Shown: positions 7,257 to 14,802 of the stretch, in pieces
Position numbering within the stretch: position 1 is the stretch's first letter
How the letters are laid out: each line of letters opens with the position of its first letter
Notes under the pieces: model-generated
What the model was told of the DNA's origin: nothing
Seen by the model: the letters and a program-made list of their open reading frames with translations, nothing else
Database searches by the model: none
Made by a program: the position numbers and the translations under genes
Source: Clostridia bacterium
Lineage (GTDB): Bacteria > Bacillota > Clostridia > Christensenellales > Aristaeellaceae
Assembly (NCBI GenBank): GCA_017463245.1
Contig: JAFTPN010000070.1
Span: forward strand, 1 to 58,230
Direction: 5' to 3'
Length of the DNA: 58,230 bases

Positions 7257-8905
7257 AGCGCAGCCATTTCAAGGTCATGGCGCGGCTCATCGGGCTGGTG
7301 AAGCCGCTGACAGGCTTCATGCTGCTGGCCATCACCATGGGGCTGATCGGCCACCTGTGCGCGGCGTTCATCACCATCTTCGGCGGCTTTGCGCTGCTGG
7401 ATGTGCTGGGGAAGCCCGGCCACGGCATGGGCGTGGCCTTTGCCTGCATGGCGGTGTTCTCCATCGCCCGGGCGGGGCTGCGCTACGGCGAGCAGGCCTG
7501 CAACCACTTTATCGCCTTCAAGCTCCTGGCGCTGATCCGCGACAAGGTCTTCGGCGCGCTGCGCAGGCTCTGCCCTGCCAAGCTGGAGGGCAAGGACAAG
7601 GGCGACCTGATCTCCGTTATCACCAGCGACATCGAGCTGCTGGAGGTCTTTTACGCCCACACCATTTCGCCCATCGCCATCGCCGCGCTGTTCTCGGTGA
7701 TCATGGTGGGCTTCATCGGCGGCGTGCATCCGCTGCTGGGCGCGGTGGCGGCTGCGGCCTATGCCGTGGTGGGCATTGCTGTGCCGCTGTTCATCTCCAA
7801 GATGAGCGGCGAGGACGGCGCGCGCTTGCGCCGCAAGTCCGGCGAACTCAGCAGCTTCGTGCTGTGCAGCCTGCGCGGTTTGAATGAGACCATCCAGTAT
7901 GGTCAGGGCGAGCGCCGCTTCAGCCAGATGCAGCAGCACACAGCTGACCTTGCCGCTGACGAGGAGCGCATGAAGCGCGTGAGCGGTCGCAACATCGCCA
8001 TCACCAACAGCATCATTCTGCTGTTCGACCTGACGATGCTGCTCCTGTCCGCGTTGCTGTGCCAGCAGGGCGTCATCGGCTTTGAGGGCGTAGTCATCGC
8101 CACGCTGGCGTTGATGAGCTCCTTCGGCCCGGTGGTGGCGCTGGCGAACCTGGGCTCCACGCTGCAAAGCACCTTTGCCGCCGGCAACCGTGTGCTGGAC
8201 ATTCTGGACGAATCCCCCGTGGTGGAGGACGTGACCGGCCAGCCTACGACCGCCTTTACGGGTGCAAAGGCGGAGAACGTGACCTTCGCCTACGGGGACG
8301 AAACCATCCTTGACGGCGTGTCGGTGGATGTGCCCAAGGGCAGCGTGATCGGCGTCAACGGCCGCAGCGGCAGCGGCAAATCCACCCTGCTGAAGCTGAT
8401 GATGCGCTTCTGGCGGGTGCAGCAGGGGTCGATTTCCCTGTCCGGGCGCAGCGTGGATGCCATCAACACCGCCGACCTGCGCAGCATGGAGGCTTTTGTC
8501 ACGCAGGACACCCACCTGTTCCATTCCAGCATTGAGGAAAACCTGCGCATCGCCAAGCCCGACGCCACCCAAGCCGAGATCGAAAATGCCTGCCGCAAGG
8601 CCTCGGTGCATGAGTTCATCACCCGCCTGCCCCAGGGCTATGACACCCCCGTGGCGGAGCTGGGAGACAGCCTCTCCGGCGGCGAGCGGCAGCGCATCGG
8701 CCTGGCGCGGGCTTTCCTGCACGACGCGCCGCTGCTCCTGCTGGACGAACCCACCAGCAACCTGGACAGCCTCAACGAGGCGGTGATCCTGCGCTCCCTG
8801 CGGGAAGAACGCGCGGACAAGACCGTGGTGCTGGTGTCTCACCGCAAATCCACCATGGGCATTGCTGACAAGGTGTACTCCGTGGAGCATGGGAGGGTCT
8901 GCTGA
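7253..8905 (+). CDS. ABC exporter-fold half transporter, CydC/YbtQ-like
   Basis: 550 residues, membrane domain followed by ATPase. Walker A is NGRSGSGKST, the signature LSGGERQR, Walker B LLLLDEPTSNLD and the H-loop VSHRKS. It starts inside the stop of the first half transporter and its own stop overlaps the next start, so the three genes are translationally coupled. Both ATPases keep the catalytic Glu after Walker B, so neither site is obviously degenerate. The likely role is as partner of 5523-7256 in one heterodimeric transporter; the cargo is not visible in the sequence. Confidence 0.85.
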   Translation: MKRSHFKVMARLIGLVKPLTGFMLLAITMGLIGHLCAAFITIFGGFALLDVLGKPGHGMGVAFACMAVFSIARAGLRYGEQACNHFIAFKLLALIRDKVFGALRRLCPAKLEGKDKGDLISVITSDIELLEVFYAHTISPIAIAALFSVIMVGFIGGVHPLLGAVAAAAYAVVGIAVPLFISKMSGEDGARLRRKSGELSSFVLCSLRGLNETIQYGQGERRFSQMQQHTADLAADEERMKRVSGRNIAITNSIILLFDLTMLLLSALLCQQGVIGFEGVVIATLALMSSFGPVVALANLGSTLQSTFAAGNRVLDILDESPVVEDVTGQPTTAFTGAKAENVTFAYGDETILDGVSVDVPKGSVIGVNGRSGSGKSTLLKLMMRFWRVQQGSISLSGRSVDAINTADLRSMEAFVTQDTHLFHSSIEENLRIAKPDATQAEIENACRKASVHEFITRLPQGYDTPVAELGDSLSGGERQRIGLARAFLHDAPLLLLDEPTSNLDSLNEAVILRSLREERADKTVVLVSHRKSTMGIADKVYSVEHGRVC

Positions 8906-9246
8906 TGGCGGATATTCAAAGCAAGCGCGAGCGGGAAAAGCGCATCGTCTCCGAGATGATCGCCCTGTACTGCCACAAAAAGCACGGCACACGCGGCTGC
9001 ATCTGCGAGGACTGCGCCGAGCTGAACGCCTATGCGGAAATGCGCTCGGACAAGTGCCCCTTCATGGAAACAAAGACCTTCTGCGCCAACTGCCGGGTAC
9101 ATTGCTACAAGGCCGATATGCGGGAGAAGATCCGCGAGGTCATGCGGTTTTCCGGGCCGAGGATGATCCTCCACCACCCGGTGATGGCCATCCGCCATGT
9201 GATCGAATCAAAGCGTGAAAAGAAACGATTGGAGAAGCAACAATGA
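8905..9246 (+). CDS. Nitrous oxide-stimulated promoter family Cys-rich protein
   Basis: 113 residues matching the PF11756-type protein. An MIALYCHKKHG opening is followed by CICEDCAEL, KCPFMETKTFCANCRVHCY and a C-terminal MRFSGPRMILHHPVMAI stretch. Seven or so cysteines in CxxC-like spacing suggest a metal or Fe-S site. The biochemical role is unknown. The gene is coupled to the ABC pair by an overlapping stop/start and to the DUF454 gene by four bases, which ties it to the same transport function. Confidence 0.8.
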   Translation: MADIQSKREREKRIVSEMIALYCHKKHGTRGCICEDCAELNAYAEMRSDKCPFMETKTFCANCRVHCYKADMREKIREVMRFSGPRMILHHPVMAIRHVIESKREKKRLEKQQ

Positions 9247-9617
9247 AGAAGATGCCGTATATCATTCTGGGCTGCATCGGCGTAGGCCTGGGCGCTGTGG
9301 GCGCGGTGGTGCCCATGCTGCCCGCCTTTCCCTTCCTGATGCTGGCGGCGTTCTGCTTTGCCCGTTCCAGCGAGAAGCTGAACAACTGGTTCATCAATAC
9401 CAAGCTGTACAAGGATAACCTGGCGGACTATGTTGCCGGGCGCGGCATGACCATAAAGACCAAGGTGCGCATCATGGTCACGGTGACGCTGCTGATGTCT
9501 GTGGGCTTTGTGATGATGGGTCTCAAGGGCGTGACGGTGGGCTGCATCGTGCTGGGTTGCGTTTGGGCGTTTCATATTGTATACTTTATCTTTGGAGTCA
9601 AGACGATTCAGGCGTAA
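9243..9617 (+). CDS. DUF454 (YbaN) family small inner-membrane protein
   Basis: 124 residues with three to four membrane helices. The family opening GVGLGAVGAVVPMLPAFPF is clear, as is CFARSSEKLNNWF and the TIKTKVRI cytoplasmic loop. YbaN proteins have no established function. In this operon the gene follows the Cys-rich protein with a four-base overlap and precedes the metal-binding fusion protein by 21 bases, suggesting an accessory role in metal transport. Confidence 0.85.
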   Translation: MKKMPYIILGCIGVGLGAVGAVVPMLPAFPFLMLAAFCFARSSEKLNNWFINTKLYKDNLADYVAGRGMTIKTKVRIMVTVTLLMSVGFVMMGLKGVTVGCIVLGCVWAFHIVYFIFGVKTIQA

Positions 9618-9638
9618 GCGCAGGGAAGGGAGAATAAC

Positions 9639-9986
9639 ATGGAAAACATCATTATTATCGGCATCCTTGCGGTGGTCATCGTGATCGGCATTGTGAACAC
9701 GGTGAAGCATTTCAAGGGTCAGGGCGGCTGCTGCGGTGGCGGTGGAAGCTACAAGCCCCGGAAAAAGAAGCTGTCTGCTGTGCTCTACACGAAAACCTTC
9801 AAGGTGAACGGGATGCATTGTGAGCATTGCAAGAACCGCGTGGAGGAGGTCGTCAATGACATCCAGGGCGTGGCCGGGAAGGTCAACCTCAAGAAAGCCG
9901 AGGTCACGGTGTCCTATGCGGAAGACGTTGCAGACGATGTGATCAAGGCCAGGATCGAAAGAGCGGGGTATACCGTTGTTGATTGA
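9639..9986 (+). CDS. FeoB-associated Cys-rich membrane protein fused to a heavy-metal-associated (HMA) domain
   Basis: 115 residues. Residues 1-25 are a single membrane helix, then a short GGCCGGGGS Cys/Gly patch and basic RKKK, as in FeoB-associated Cys-rich membrane proteins. Residues 48-115 form an HMA (CopZ-like) domain with the GMHCEHC metal site and a classical beta-alpha-beta-beta-alpha-beta pattern. The protein would hold a soluble metal-binding domain at the membrane next to the transporter. HMA domains usually bind Cu(I), Zn or Cd, so the metal need not be iron. Last gene of the operon; a strong terminator follows. Confidence 0.8.
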   Translation: MENIIIIGILAVVIVIGIVNTVKHFKGQGGCCGGGGSYKPRKKKLSAVLYTKTFKVNGMHCEHCKNRVEEVVNDIQGVAGKVNLKKAEVTVSYAEDVADDVIKARIERAGYTVVD

Positions 9987-10003
9987 CGCGTATGCCTGAC
10001 AGC

Positions 10004-10042
10004 ATGAAATGCCCTCCGCACGAGCAGCGGAGGGCATTTCAT
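10004..10042. terminator. Bidirectional terminator between convergent operons
   Basis: A perfect 16-bp inverted repeat (10004-10019 with 10027-10042, ATGAAATGCCCTCCGC arm) with a seven-base loop. It lies between the plus-strand metal operon and the minus-strand cotJ genes; the T-runs are short. Confidence 0.7.
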
Positions 10043-10124
10043 GTGTATGGGCATTTCTACTCAGGGGGCTTCCGATATTTCCGCGGCAATCAGAAGGCGG
10101 TATGACGGCTCTTTCGATTGTGAA

Positions 10125-10610
10125 TCATGTGTGAGAAGGCTTGTCCCAAGGCTCGTGTTTCGATGGGCTTTCAGACCCTTGTTGTTCTTGTGCAGTTGCA
10201 GCATCTGCTGCCAGATCCTCATGCAGGTCGGTGATGGGGTCGGCCTTCACGGCCATGGCAGCGGCGTGGTAGGGGTGACCGCTGGCAAACTGGGGATAGA
10301 CGCCCAGGCCATGGTCGGTGAAATAGGGGGCGAAGGCGCTGTCCTGGATCTGGCTGTCGGTCAGGTCGCGGGTGAGCTGGTGGATCATGCTGCCCACCAT
10401 CTCGAGGTGCCCAAGCTCTTCGCATCCCACGTCGGTGAGCAGACCCTTCAGCTCGTTGTAGGGCATGGCGTAGCGCTGGCTCAGGTAGCGCAGGGAGGCG
10501 CCCAGCTCGCCATCGGGGCCGCCGTATTGGCTGATGATCACCGAGGCCATGCGCTGGTCGGGCTTGCGGATGCGAACGGGATATTGCAGTTCTTTTTCAT
10601 ACACAAACAT
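10125..10610 (-). CDS. cotJC: CotJC/manganese-catalase-family protein, C-terminally short
   Basis: 161 residues. The N-terminal two thirds match the CotJC dimanganese catalase fold: MFVYEKELQYPV start, GELGASLRYLSQRY (first Glu ligand) and EELGHLEM (Glu and His ligands). After LHEDLAAD the sequence diverges into a polar tail and stops. In the family the next segment supplies a Glu (Asp here) and then a second His on a final helix, and no frame downstream restores it. It may be a structural coat protein rather than an active catalase. It lies four bases after the CotJA/JB fusion gene and is presumably expressed in the mother cell. Confidence 0.75.
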   Translation of the reverse strand: MFVYEKELQYPVRIRKPDQRMASVIISQYGGPDGELGASLRYLSQRYAMPYNELKGLLTDVGCEELGHLEMVGSMIHQLTRDLTDSQIQDSAFAPYFTDHGLGVYPQFASGHPYHAAAMAVKADPITDLHEDLAADAATAQEQQGSESPSKHEPWDKPSHT

Positions 10611-10613
10611 GGC

Positions 10614-11414
10614 TTATGCCTCCTTTCCGCAGCAGCGCTGATATTCCCAGGGCCAGGGGCCGTCCAGCCAGGACCAGCGGTTGCAGTCGGAGGTGAAGGT
10701 GCAGCCGCAGTCGTCGTCCATCTGCTCGGTGAGCTTGCGGAGCAGCGCCAGCGCCTGCTGATCGCAGGGGTGGGTGTTCAGGTACAGCCGCAGCTCCCAG
10801 ATGCTGAATTTGTCCTCCTGGCATTGGGTGGTGCAGGCATTGTCGGTGCAGCGCTCGCCGCACATGGGCTTGTCGAGGCAGCCAAACAGCGTGCCGCGGT
10901 TCAGCGCCATTTCGGCACAGTACATATTGTCCAGGTCGTGGTGCTGGGCATAGACCATGGCGGGGGTGCGGCTGCTGCAGGAGCAGTCATCGCCGCAGGA
11001 ACGCTGGCGGCCGTTGCAGGAGCACTCATCGTTGCAGGAACGCTGGCGGCTGGAGCAATCGTTATCGCAGCTGGTGCGGGACTGACGGGAGCAGTCGTTA
11101 TCGCAGTTGCTGCGGGACTGGCGGCAGTCGTCGTTGCATTCGCAGCTGGTGCGGGTCTGGCGGGAGCAGTCGTTATCGCGGTCATTGCTCCTGTTGCAGT
11201 TGGTGTGGTGATTGCAGCTCTGGCAGCTGCAGGTGCTGGTTACGCGTCCCTGGCAGTTGTTGCAGCTGCAGGTGCTGGCCACGCGACCCTGGCAGCTGTT
11301 GCAGGACTGGTGGCTGTTGCTGGTATTGCTGCTGCTGTTGCGGCAGGGGCAGGCGGCACGGGCATCGCCATCGATGCTGGTGCCGATATAGTCGTTACGC
11401 ATAGGACAGGTCAT
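10614..11414 (-). CDS. Cys-rich CotJA-CotJB fusion spore coat protein
   Basis: 266 residues in three parts. Residues 1-150 are low complexity, rich in C, S, N, R and D with repeats such as RQSRTSCDNDC and CQGRVxSTCSC. About 151-176 is a CotJA-like segment (MVYAQ...NRGTLFGCLDKP). About 203-260 is a CotJB-like segment (WELRLYLNTHPCDQQAL ending in PWPWEYQ). I count about 38 cysteines. CotJA and CotJB are normally separate small proteins encoded before cotJC; here they are joined and carry a disulfide-prone extension. The GGAAGG site abuts ATG 11414, so translation might begin four codons later. Confidence 0.75.
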   Translation of the reverse strand: MTCPMRNDYIGTSIDGDARAACPCRNSSSNTSNSHQSCNSCQGRVASTCSCNNCQGRVTSTCSCQSCNHHTNCNRSNDRDNDCSRQTRTSCECNDDCRQSRSNCDNDCSRQSRTSCDNDCSSRQRSCNDECSCNGRQRSCGDDCSCSSRTPAMVYAQHHDLDNMYCAEMALNRGTLFGCLDKPMCGERCTDNACTTQCQEDKFSIWELRLYLNTHPCDQQALALLRKLTEQMDDDCGCTFTSDCNRWSWLDGPWPWEYQRCCGKEA

Positions 11415-11462
11415 CCTTCCTGTTCGATGATCGCAGGCGTTGCCTGCACTCTCAACCTATGC

Positions 11463-11487
11463 AAAAAATGCCGCTGTGTGCGGCATT
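11463..11487 (-). terminator. Terminator of the radical SAM gene
   Basis: AATGCCGC / GCGGCATT stem with a five-base loop and six T on the minus strand, overlapping the stop codon of the gene ending at 11487. Confidence 0.8.
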
Positions 11488-12368
11488 CAGATATAGCTTT
11501 CGTCCTGGCCGAACAGCGGCACAAAGTCCGTGCTGGCGGAGGCGGCCTCCTGCTGGAAGCCTGGCAGCTCCAACGCCTGCATATGATCCCGCACCCGGTG
11601 GTACTCCCGGGTGGTGATGGTGCGATCCAGCCCCTTGATGCTCACATCGTTGCAGGGGACGTACTGGCGCATCAGGCTCACGGGGGTGCCTGCGGGCAGG
11701 TTCTCCTTCACCCAGTTCAACAGGGCAATGCTCTCGCTGGTCAGGCCGGGGAGGATCAGGTGCCGGACGATCACACCCCGCTGCATAAGGCCGTTCTCGT
11801 CATACCGGGCTGCGCCGGTCTGGCGGCACATCTCGGTGATGGCGGCGCTGGTGGCCTCGAAGTAGTCGCTGGCCTGGGCGCAGAGCTTGCCCATGGCAGG
11901 GGAGAAATGCTTCAGGTCGGGGAGGTAGACGTCGATGACGCCTTCCAGCTTGTGCAGGGTGTCCACGGTCTCGTAGCCGGAGGTGTTCCACACCAGCGGC
12001 ACCGGGGGACGGTAGATGGCCAGGGCCTCCAGGATCTTCTCCACATAGGGCGTGGCGGTGATGAAGCTGATGGAGTGCATCCCGGCATCCACCAGGCGGC
12101 GCAGGCTCTCGGCCAGCTGGGCAGGGGTGAAGTCACGCCCCAGGTTGCGGTGGCTGATGTCGGCGTTCTGGCAATAGGCGCAGCGCAGGGTGCATCCGCT
12201 GAAAAACACCGCTCCCGTGCCGCGGCTGCCGCTGATGGGCGGCTCCTCCCACAAATGGGGCTGGATGCGGGCAATGCGCATGGTTTCCGGCAGGCGGCAA
12301 AAGCCGTGGCCGGTGCTTTCGGTGCGCTGCGCACCGCAGCGGCGGGGACAAAGCGTGCAGGAGTCCAT
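11487..12368 (-). CDS. PflX-like radical SAM protein (COG1313 type)
   Basis: 293 residues. The N-terminus has a CTLCPRRCG cysteine motif, followed by the radical SAM cluster motif C-x3-C-x2-C in SGCTLRCAYCQN (about residues 55-66). Later come a conserved YLPDLKH strand and ILPGLTSES, as in the PflX group related to pyruvate formate-lyase activases. The substrate is unknown. ATG 12368 is preceded by GAGGTG at good spacing; upstream in-frame codons run through the GGAATGC repeat and are not real. It stands alone with its own terminator. Confidence 0.8.
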   Translation of the reverse strand: MDSCTLCPRRCGAQRTESTGHGFCRLPETMRIARIQPHLWEEPPISGSRGTGAVFFSGCTLRCAYCQNADISHRNLGRDFTPAQLAESLRRLVDAGMHSISFITATPYVEKILEALAIYRPPVPLVWNTSGYETVDTLHKLEGVIDVYLPDLKHFSPAMGKLCAQASDYFEATSAAITEMCRQTGAARYDENGLMQRGVIVRHLILPGLTSESIALLNWVKENLPAGTPVSLMRQYVPCNDVSIKGLDRTITTREYHRVRDHMQALELPGFQQEAASASTDFVPLFGQDESYI

Positions 12369-12416
12369 ATCATTCACCTCATGAGCATTGTAGCACCTAA
12401 TTGCCCGGAGGGCAAC

Positions 12417-12536
12417 TGGAATGCGGAATGCGGAATGCGGAATGCGGAATTTAGTTTGTGGCCTGGCACCCCATTGTCCTGGCAAAGGGAACACATTTAA
12501 TTCCGAATTCCGAATTCATAATTCCGAATTTCTCCG
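12417..12536. repeat. GGAATGC/GAATTC short tandem repeat block
   Basis: Four tandem GGAATGC-like heptamers (from about 12418), a unique stretch, then degenerate inverted copies built on ATTCCGAATTC (12500-12533). The same motif recurs at 44379-44410 and 54429-54463. It separates the radical SAM gene from the rimP promoter. Confidence 0.75.
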
Positions 12537-12544
12537 GAAATCGC

Positions 12545-12573
12545 TTGTATTTCCTGAATTGTTGTGGTATACT
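12545..12573 (+). promoter_or_regulatory. Promoter of the rimP-nusA-infB operon
   Basis: TTGTAT (12545-12550), 17-base spacer, TATACT (12568-12573). Predicted start is near 12580, giving a leader of about 220 bases before rimP. Confidence 0.75.
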
Positions 12574-12656
12574 GCCAGAGTGTGGTTAGCTCTGCCTGTG
12601 TTTACAGGCGCGATATGCGCACAGCGCGCAATGAATGAAAGAAGGGTTTGACGTAG

Positions 12657-12756
12657 AGAGTGGACATGGCCGAGCGGCAAGGCCGCAGGCAATTCGGTTT
12701 TTCGCCGGAGAGCTTGCTGTGCTGTGCCTGTAAGGCTGATGTTGGCACTCTTTTCT
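12657..12756 (+). ncRNA. Structured leader/attenuator upstream of rimP
   Basis: AGAGTGGACAT (from 12657) pairs with ATGTTGGCACTCT (ending 12751), and the closing stem is followed by TTTTCT. Internal hairpins include CCGAGCGG... and the GCCGCAGGC region. The long-range stem plus U-run looks like a transcription attenuator for the nusA operon, whose product is itself a termination factor. No known Rfam family was recognised. Confidence 0.5.
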
Positions 12757-12803
12757 ATTACCTTTCTGGAAGAAAATGTTAATTGCGAGGTGAATCAACC
12801 GAA

Positions 12804-13283
12804 ATGCCGAAAGCAGAACTGACGGCCAACGTCACGCCCAAGTGTCAGCGCCTGGCGGATCAGCTGGAATTTGAGCTGGTGGATGTGAGCCTGGACAAGG
12901 AGGGCGCGGGCAAATACCTGCGCATCTACATCGACAAGCCCGAGGGGATCTCCCTGGACGACTGCGAGAAGTACCATCGCGCCATCCAGCCCCAGCTGGA
13001 AGACTACGACTACGACTTTCTGGAGGTGTCCTCCCCTGGCGTCGATCGTCCGCTGAAAAAGGATCGCGACTTTGAGCGCGCCATCGGCACGGAGGTGGAG
13101 GTTCACCTGTTCAAAGCCATGGACGGCACCAAGCTCATCACCGGTCACCTGGCGGATTTCTCCAAGGAAGAGATCGTGCTGGATACCCCGGCGGGAGAGA
13201 AGCGCCTGGCCCGCAAGGCCTGCGCCCTGGTGAAGCCCGTGGTGGACATGGAAGGTGTCGAAAGCGTGGACTTGTCCGAATAA
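12804..13283 (+). CDS. rimP: Ribosome maturation factor RimP
   Basis: 159 residues, typical family length. RimP assists 30S subunit maturation (central pseudoknot and S12 region). Recognisable text is LRIYIDKPEGISLDDCEKYHRAI and the LEVSSPGVDRPL signature, followed by a C-terminal SH3-like barrel. ATG 12804 is preceded by GAGGTG; the in-frame upstream ATG at 12783 has no good ribosome site. First gene of the translation operon; nusA follows 39 bases later. Confidence 0.95.
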   Translation: MPKAELTANVTPKCQRLADQLEFELVDVSLDKEGAGKYLRIYIDKPEGISLDDCEKYHRAIQPQLEDYDYDFLEVSSPGVDRPLKKDRDFERAIGTEVEVHLFKAMDGTKLITGHLADFSKEEIVLDTPAGEKRLARKACALVKPVVDMEGVESVDLSE

Positions 13284-13322
13284 GCCCCGCATACAATATG
13301 CATTGGAAGGACGTAGCGAACA

Positions 13323-14486
13323 ATGAAATCCGAAATTATCGAGGCTATCAAGGCGCTTGCCAAGGAAAAAGAGATCAGCGAGGAAATGCTCTTCTCCACC
13401 ATCGAGGAGGCGCTGAAGGCCGCCTATCGTAAGAATCTGCCCAAGGGCGCTGTGGTGCCCACCAACCTGGCCGTGACCGTGAGCCGCGAGACCGGCGCTG
13501 CCCAGGTGTTTGCCCGCAAGCTGATCGTGGAAGAGGTGGAAGAGCCCGGCAGCCAGATCACCCTGGAGGAGGCCAGCAAGCTGAACCCCAACTACCAGAT
13601 GGGCGACATTGCCGAGGTGGATGTGACCCCCAATGGCTTCCTGCGCGTGGCTGCCCAGACCGCCAAGCAGGTGATCATGCAGCGCATCCGCGAGGCCGAG
13701 CGCGGCAAGATCTATGATGAATACATCGAAAAGGAAAGCGAGATCCTCACCGCCATCGTGCAGCGGGTGGAGCCCAAGGCCGTGTATGTGGAGCTGGGCC
13801 GCACCGAGGGTGTGCTGGAGCAGAACGAAATGATGCCCGGCGAAGTCCTCCACGACGACGACCATGTGAAGGTCTACGTGCTGGAAGTGCATCGCGCAGG
13901 CCCCGTGGGTCCCCGTGGCCCCCAGGTGCGCGTGAGCCGCATCCATCCCAACCTGGTCAAGCGCCTGTTCGAGATGGAAGTGCCGGAAATCGCCGGCGGC
14001 GTGGTGACCATCAAGTCCATCGCCCGCGAGGCTGGCAGCCGCACCAAGATGGCTGTGCATTCCTCCGACATGATGATCGATCCCGTGGGTGCCTGCGTGG
14101 GTCAGCGCGGCAGCCGCGTTGACCGCGTGGTGAACGAGCTCAAGGGCGAGAAGATCGACATCATCAAGTGGTCCAGCGACCCTGCCGAGTTTGTGGCTAA
14201 CGCCCTGAACCCCGCCCATGTGCTGAGCGTGTTCGTGGCTGAAAACGAAAAGGCCTGCCGTGTCATCGTGCCGGACAATCAGCTGTCCCTGGCCATCGGC
14301 AAGGAAGGCCAAAACGCTCGCCTGGCCGCCAAGCTCACCGGCTGGAAGATCGACATCAAGTCCCAGTCCCAGGCTGCCGAAATGACCGACATGGTGGATG
14401 TGGACATCGACCTGCCGGTGATGGAGGACGAGGCCTTCGACCAGTTCCCCATGGTGGATATCGCCGGTGACGACGATACGCTGTAA
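13323..14486 (+). CDS. nusA: Transcription termination/antitermination protein NusA
   Basis: 387 residues with the Firmicutes domain order: N-terminal RNA polymerase-binding domain (1-130), S1 domain (about 135-200, IVQRVEPKAVYVELGR), and two KH domains (GACVGQRGSRVDRVVNEL and LSLAIGKEGQNARLAAKLTGWKIDI). It ends shortly after KH2 with an acidic tail and has no C-terminal acidic repeats. It binds RNA polymerase and modulates pausing and termination. An AAGGACG site precedes ATG 13323. Confidence 0.97.
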   Translation: MKSEIIEAIKALAKEKEISEEMLFSTIEEALKAAYRKNLPKGAVVPTNLAVTVSRETGAAQVFARKLIVEEVEEPGSQITLEEASKLNPNYQMGDIAEVDVTPNGFLRVAAQTAKQVIMQRIREAERGKIYDEYIEKESEILTAIVQRVEPKAVYVELGRTEGVLEQNEMMPGEVLHDDDHVKVYVLEVHRAGPVGPRGPQVRVSRIHPNLVKRLFEMEVPEIAGGVVTIKSIAREAGSRTKMAVHSSDMMIDPVGACVGQRGSRVDRVVNELKGEKIDIIKWSSDPAEFVANALNPAHVLSVFVAENEKACRVIVPDNQLSLAIGKEGQNARLAAKLTGWKIDIKSQSQAAEMTDMVDVDIDLPVMEDEAFDQFPMVDIAGDDDTL

Positions 14487-14505
14487 GGAGCAGGGAGGTT
14501 CGCCA

Positions 14506-14802
14506 ATGAAACCGAAAAAGATACCCATGCGGATGTGCGTGGGCTGCCGGGAAATGAAGCCCAAGCGGGAATTGATCCGCGTGGTGCGCTCCCCGGAGGG
14601 CGAGGTTTCGCTGGATCCGGTGGGCAAAAAGCCCGGCCGCGGCGCCTATGTGTGCCGCAATGAGAATTGCCTGAAGCGAGCCATCAAGCAAAAGCAGCTG
14701 GAGCGCCAGCTGGAGGTGCAGCTGACCGAGGAGGTCGCAACGCAGCTCCAGGAGACCATCGCCGCGCTCCCTGCAGACGGAGGCGAAGATGTTCTTGGAT
14801 GA
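14506..14802 (+). CDS. rnpM: RNase P modulator RnpM (YlxR)
   Basis: 98 residues. It has the YlxR signature MRMCVGCREMKPKRELIRVV and GRGAYVCRNENCLKRA. The family binds RNA and in Bacillus/Clostridia has been linked to RNase P RNA. AGGGAGG lies nine bases before ATG 14506. It sits 19 bases after nusA, as in nearly all Firmicutes, and overlaps ylxQ by 14 bases, indicating coupled translation. Confidence 0.93.
   Translation: MKPKKIPMRMCVGCREMKPKRELIRVVRSPEGEVSLDPVGKKPGRGAYVCRNENCLKRAIKQKQLERQLEVQLTEEVATQLQETIAALPADGGEDVLG

Noticed and set aside
10041-12500. An 819-codon plus-strand open frame opposite the cotJ and radical SAM genes
   Set aside because: It is low-complexity Ala/Val/Gly text that mirrors the Cys-rich repeats. 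The minus strand has recognisable domains and ribosome sites.
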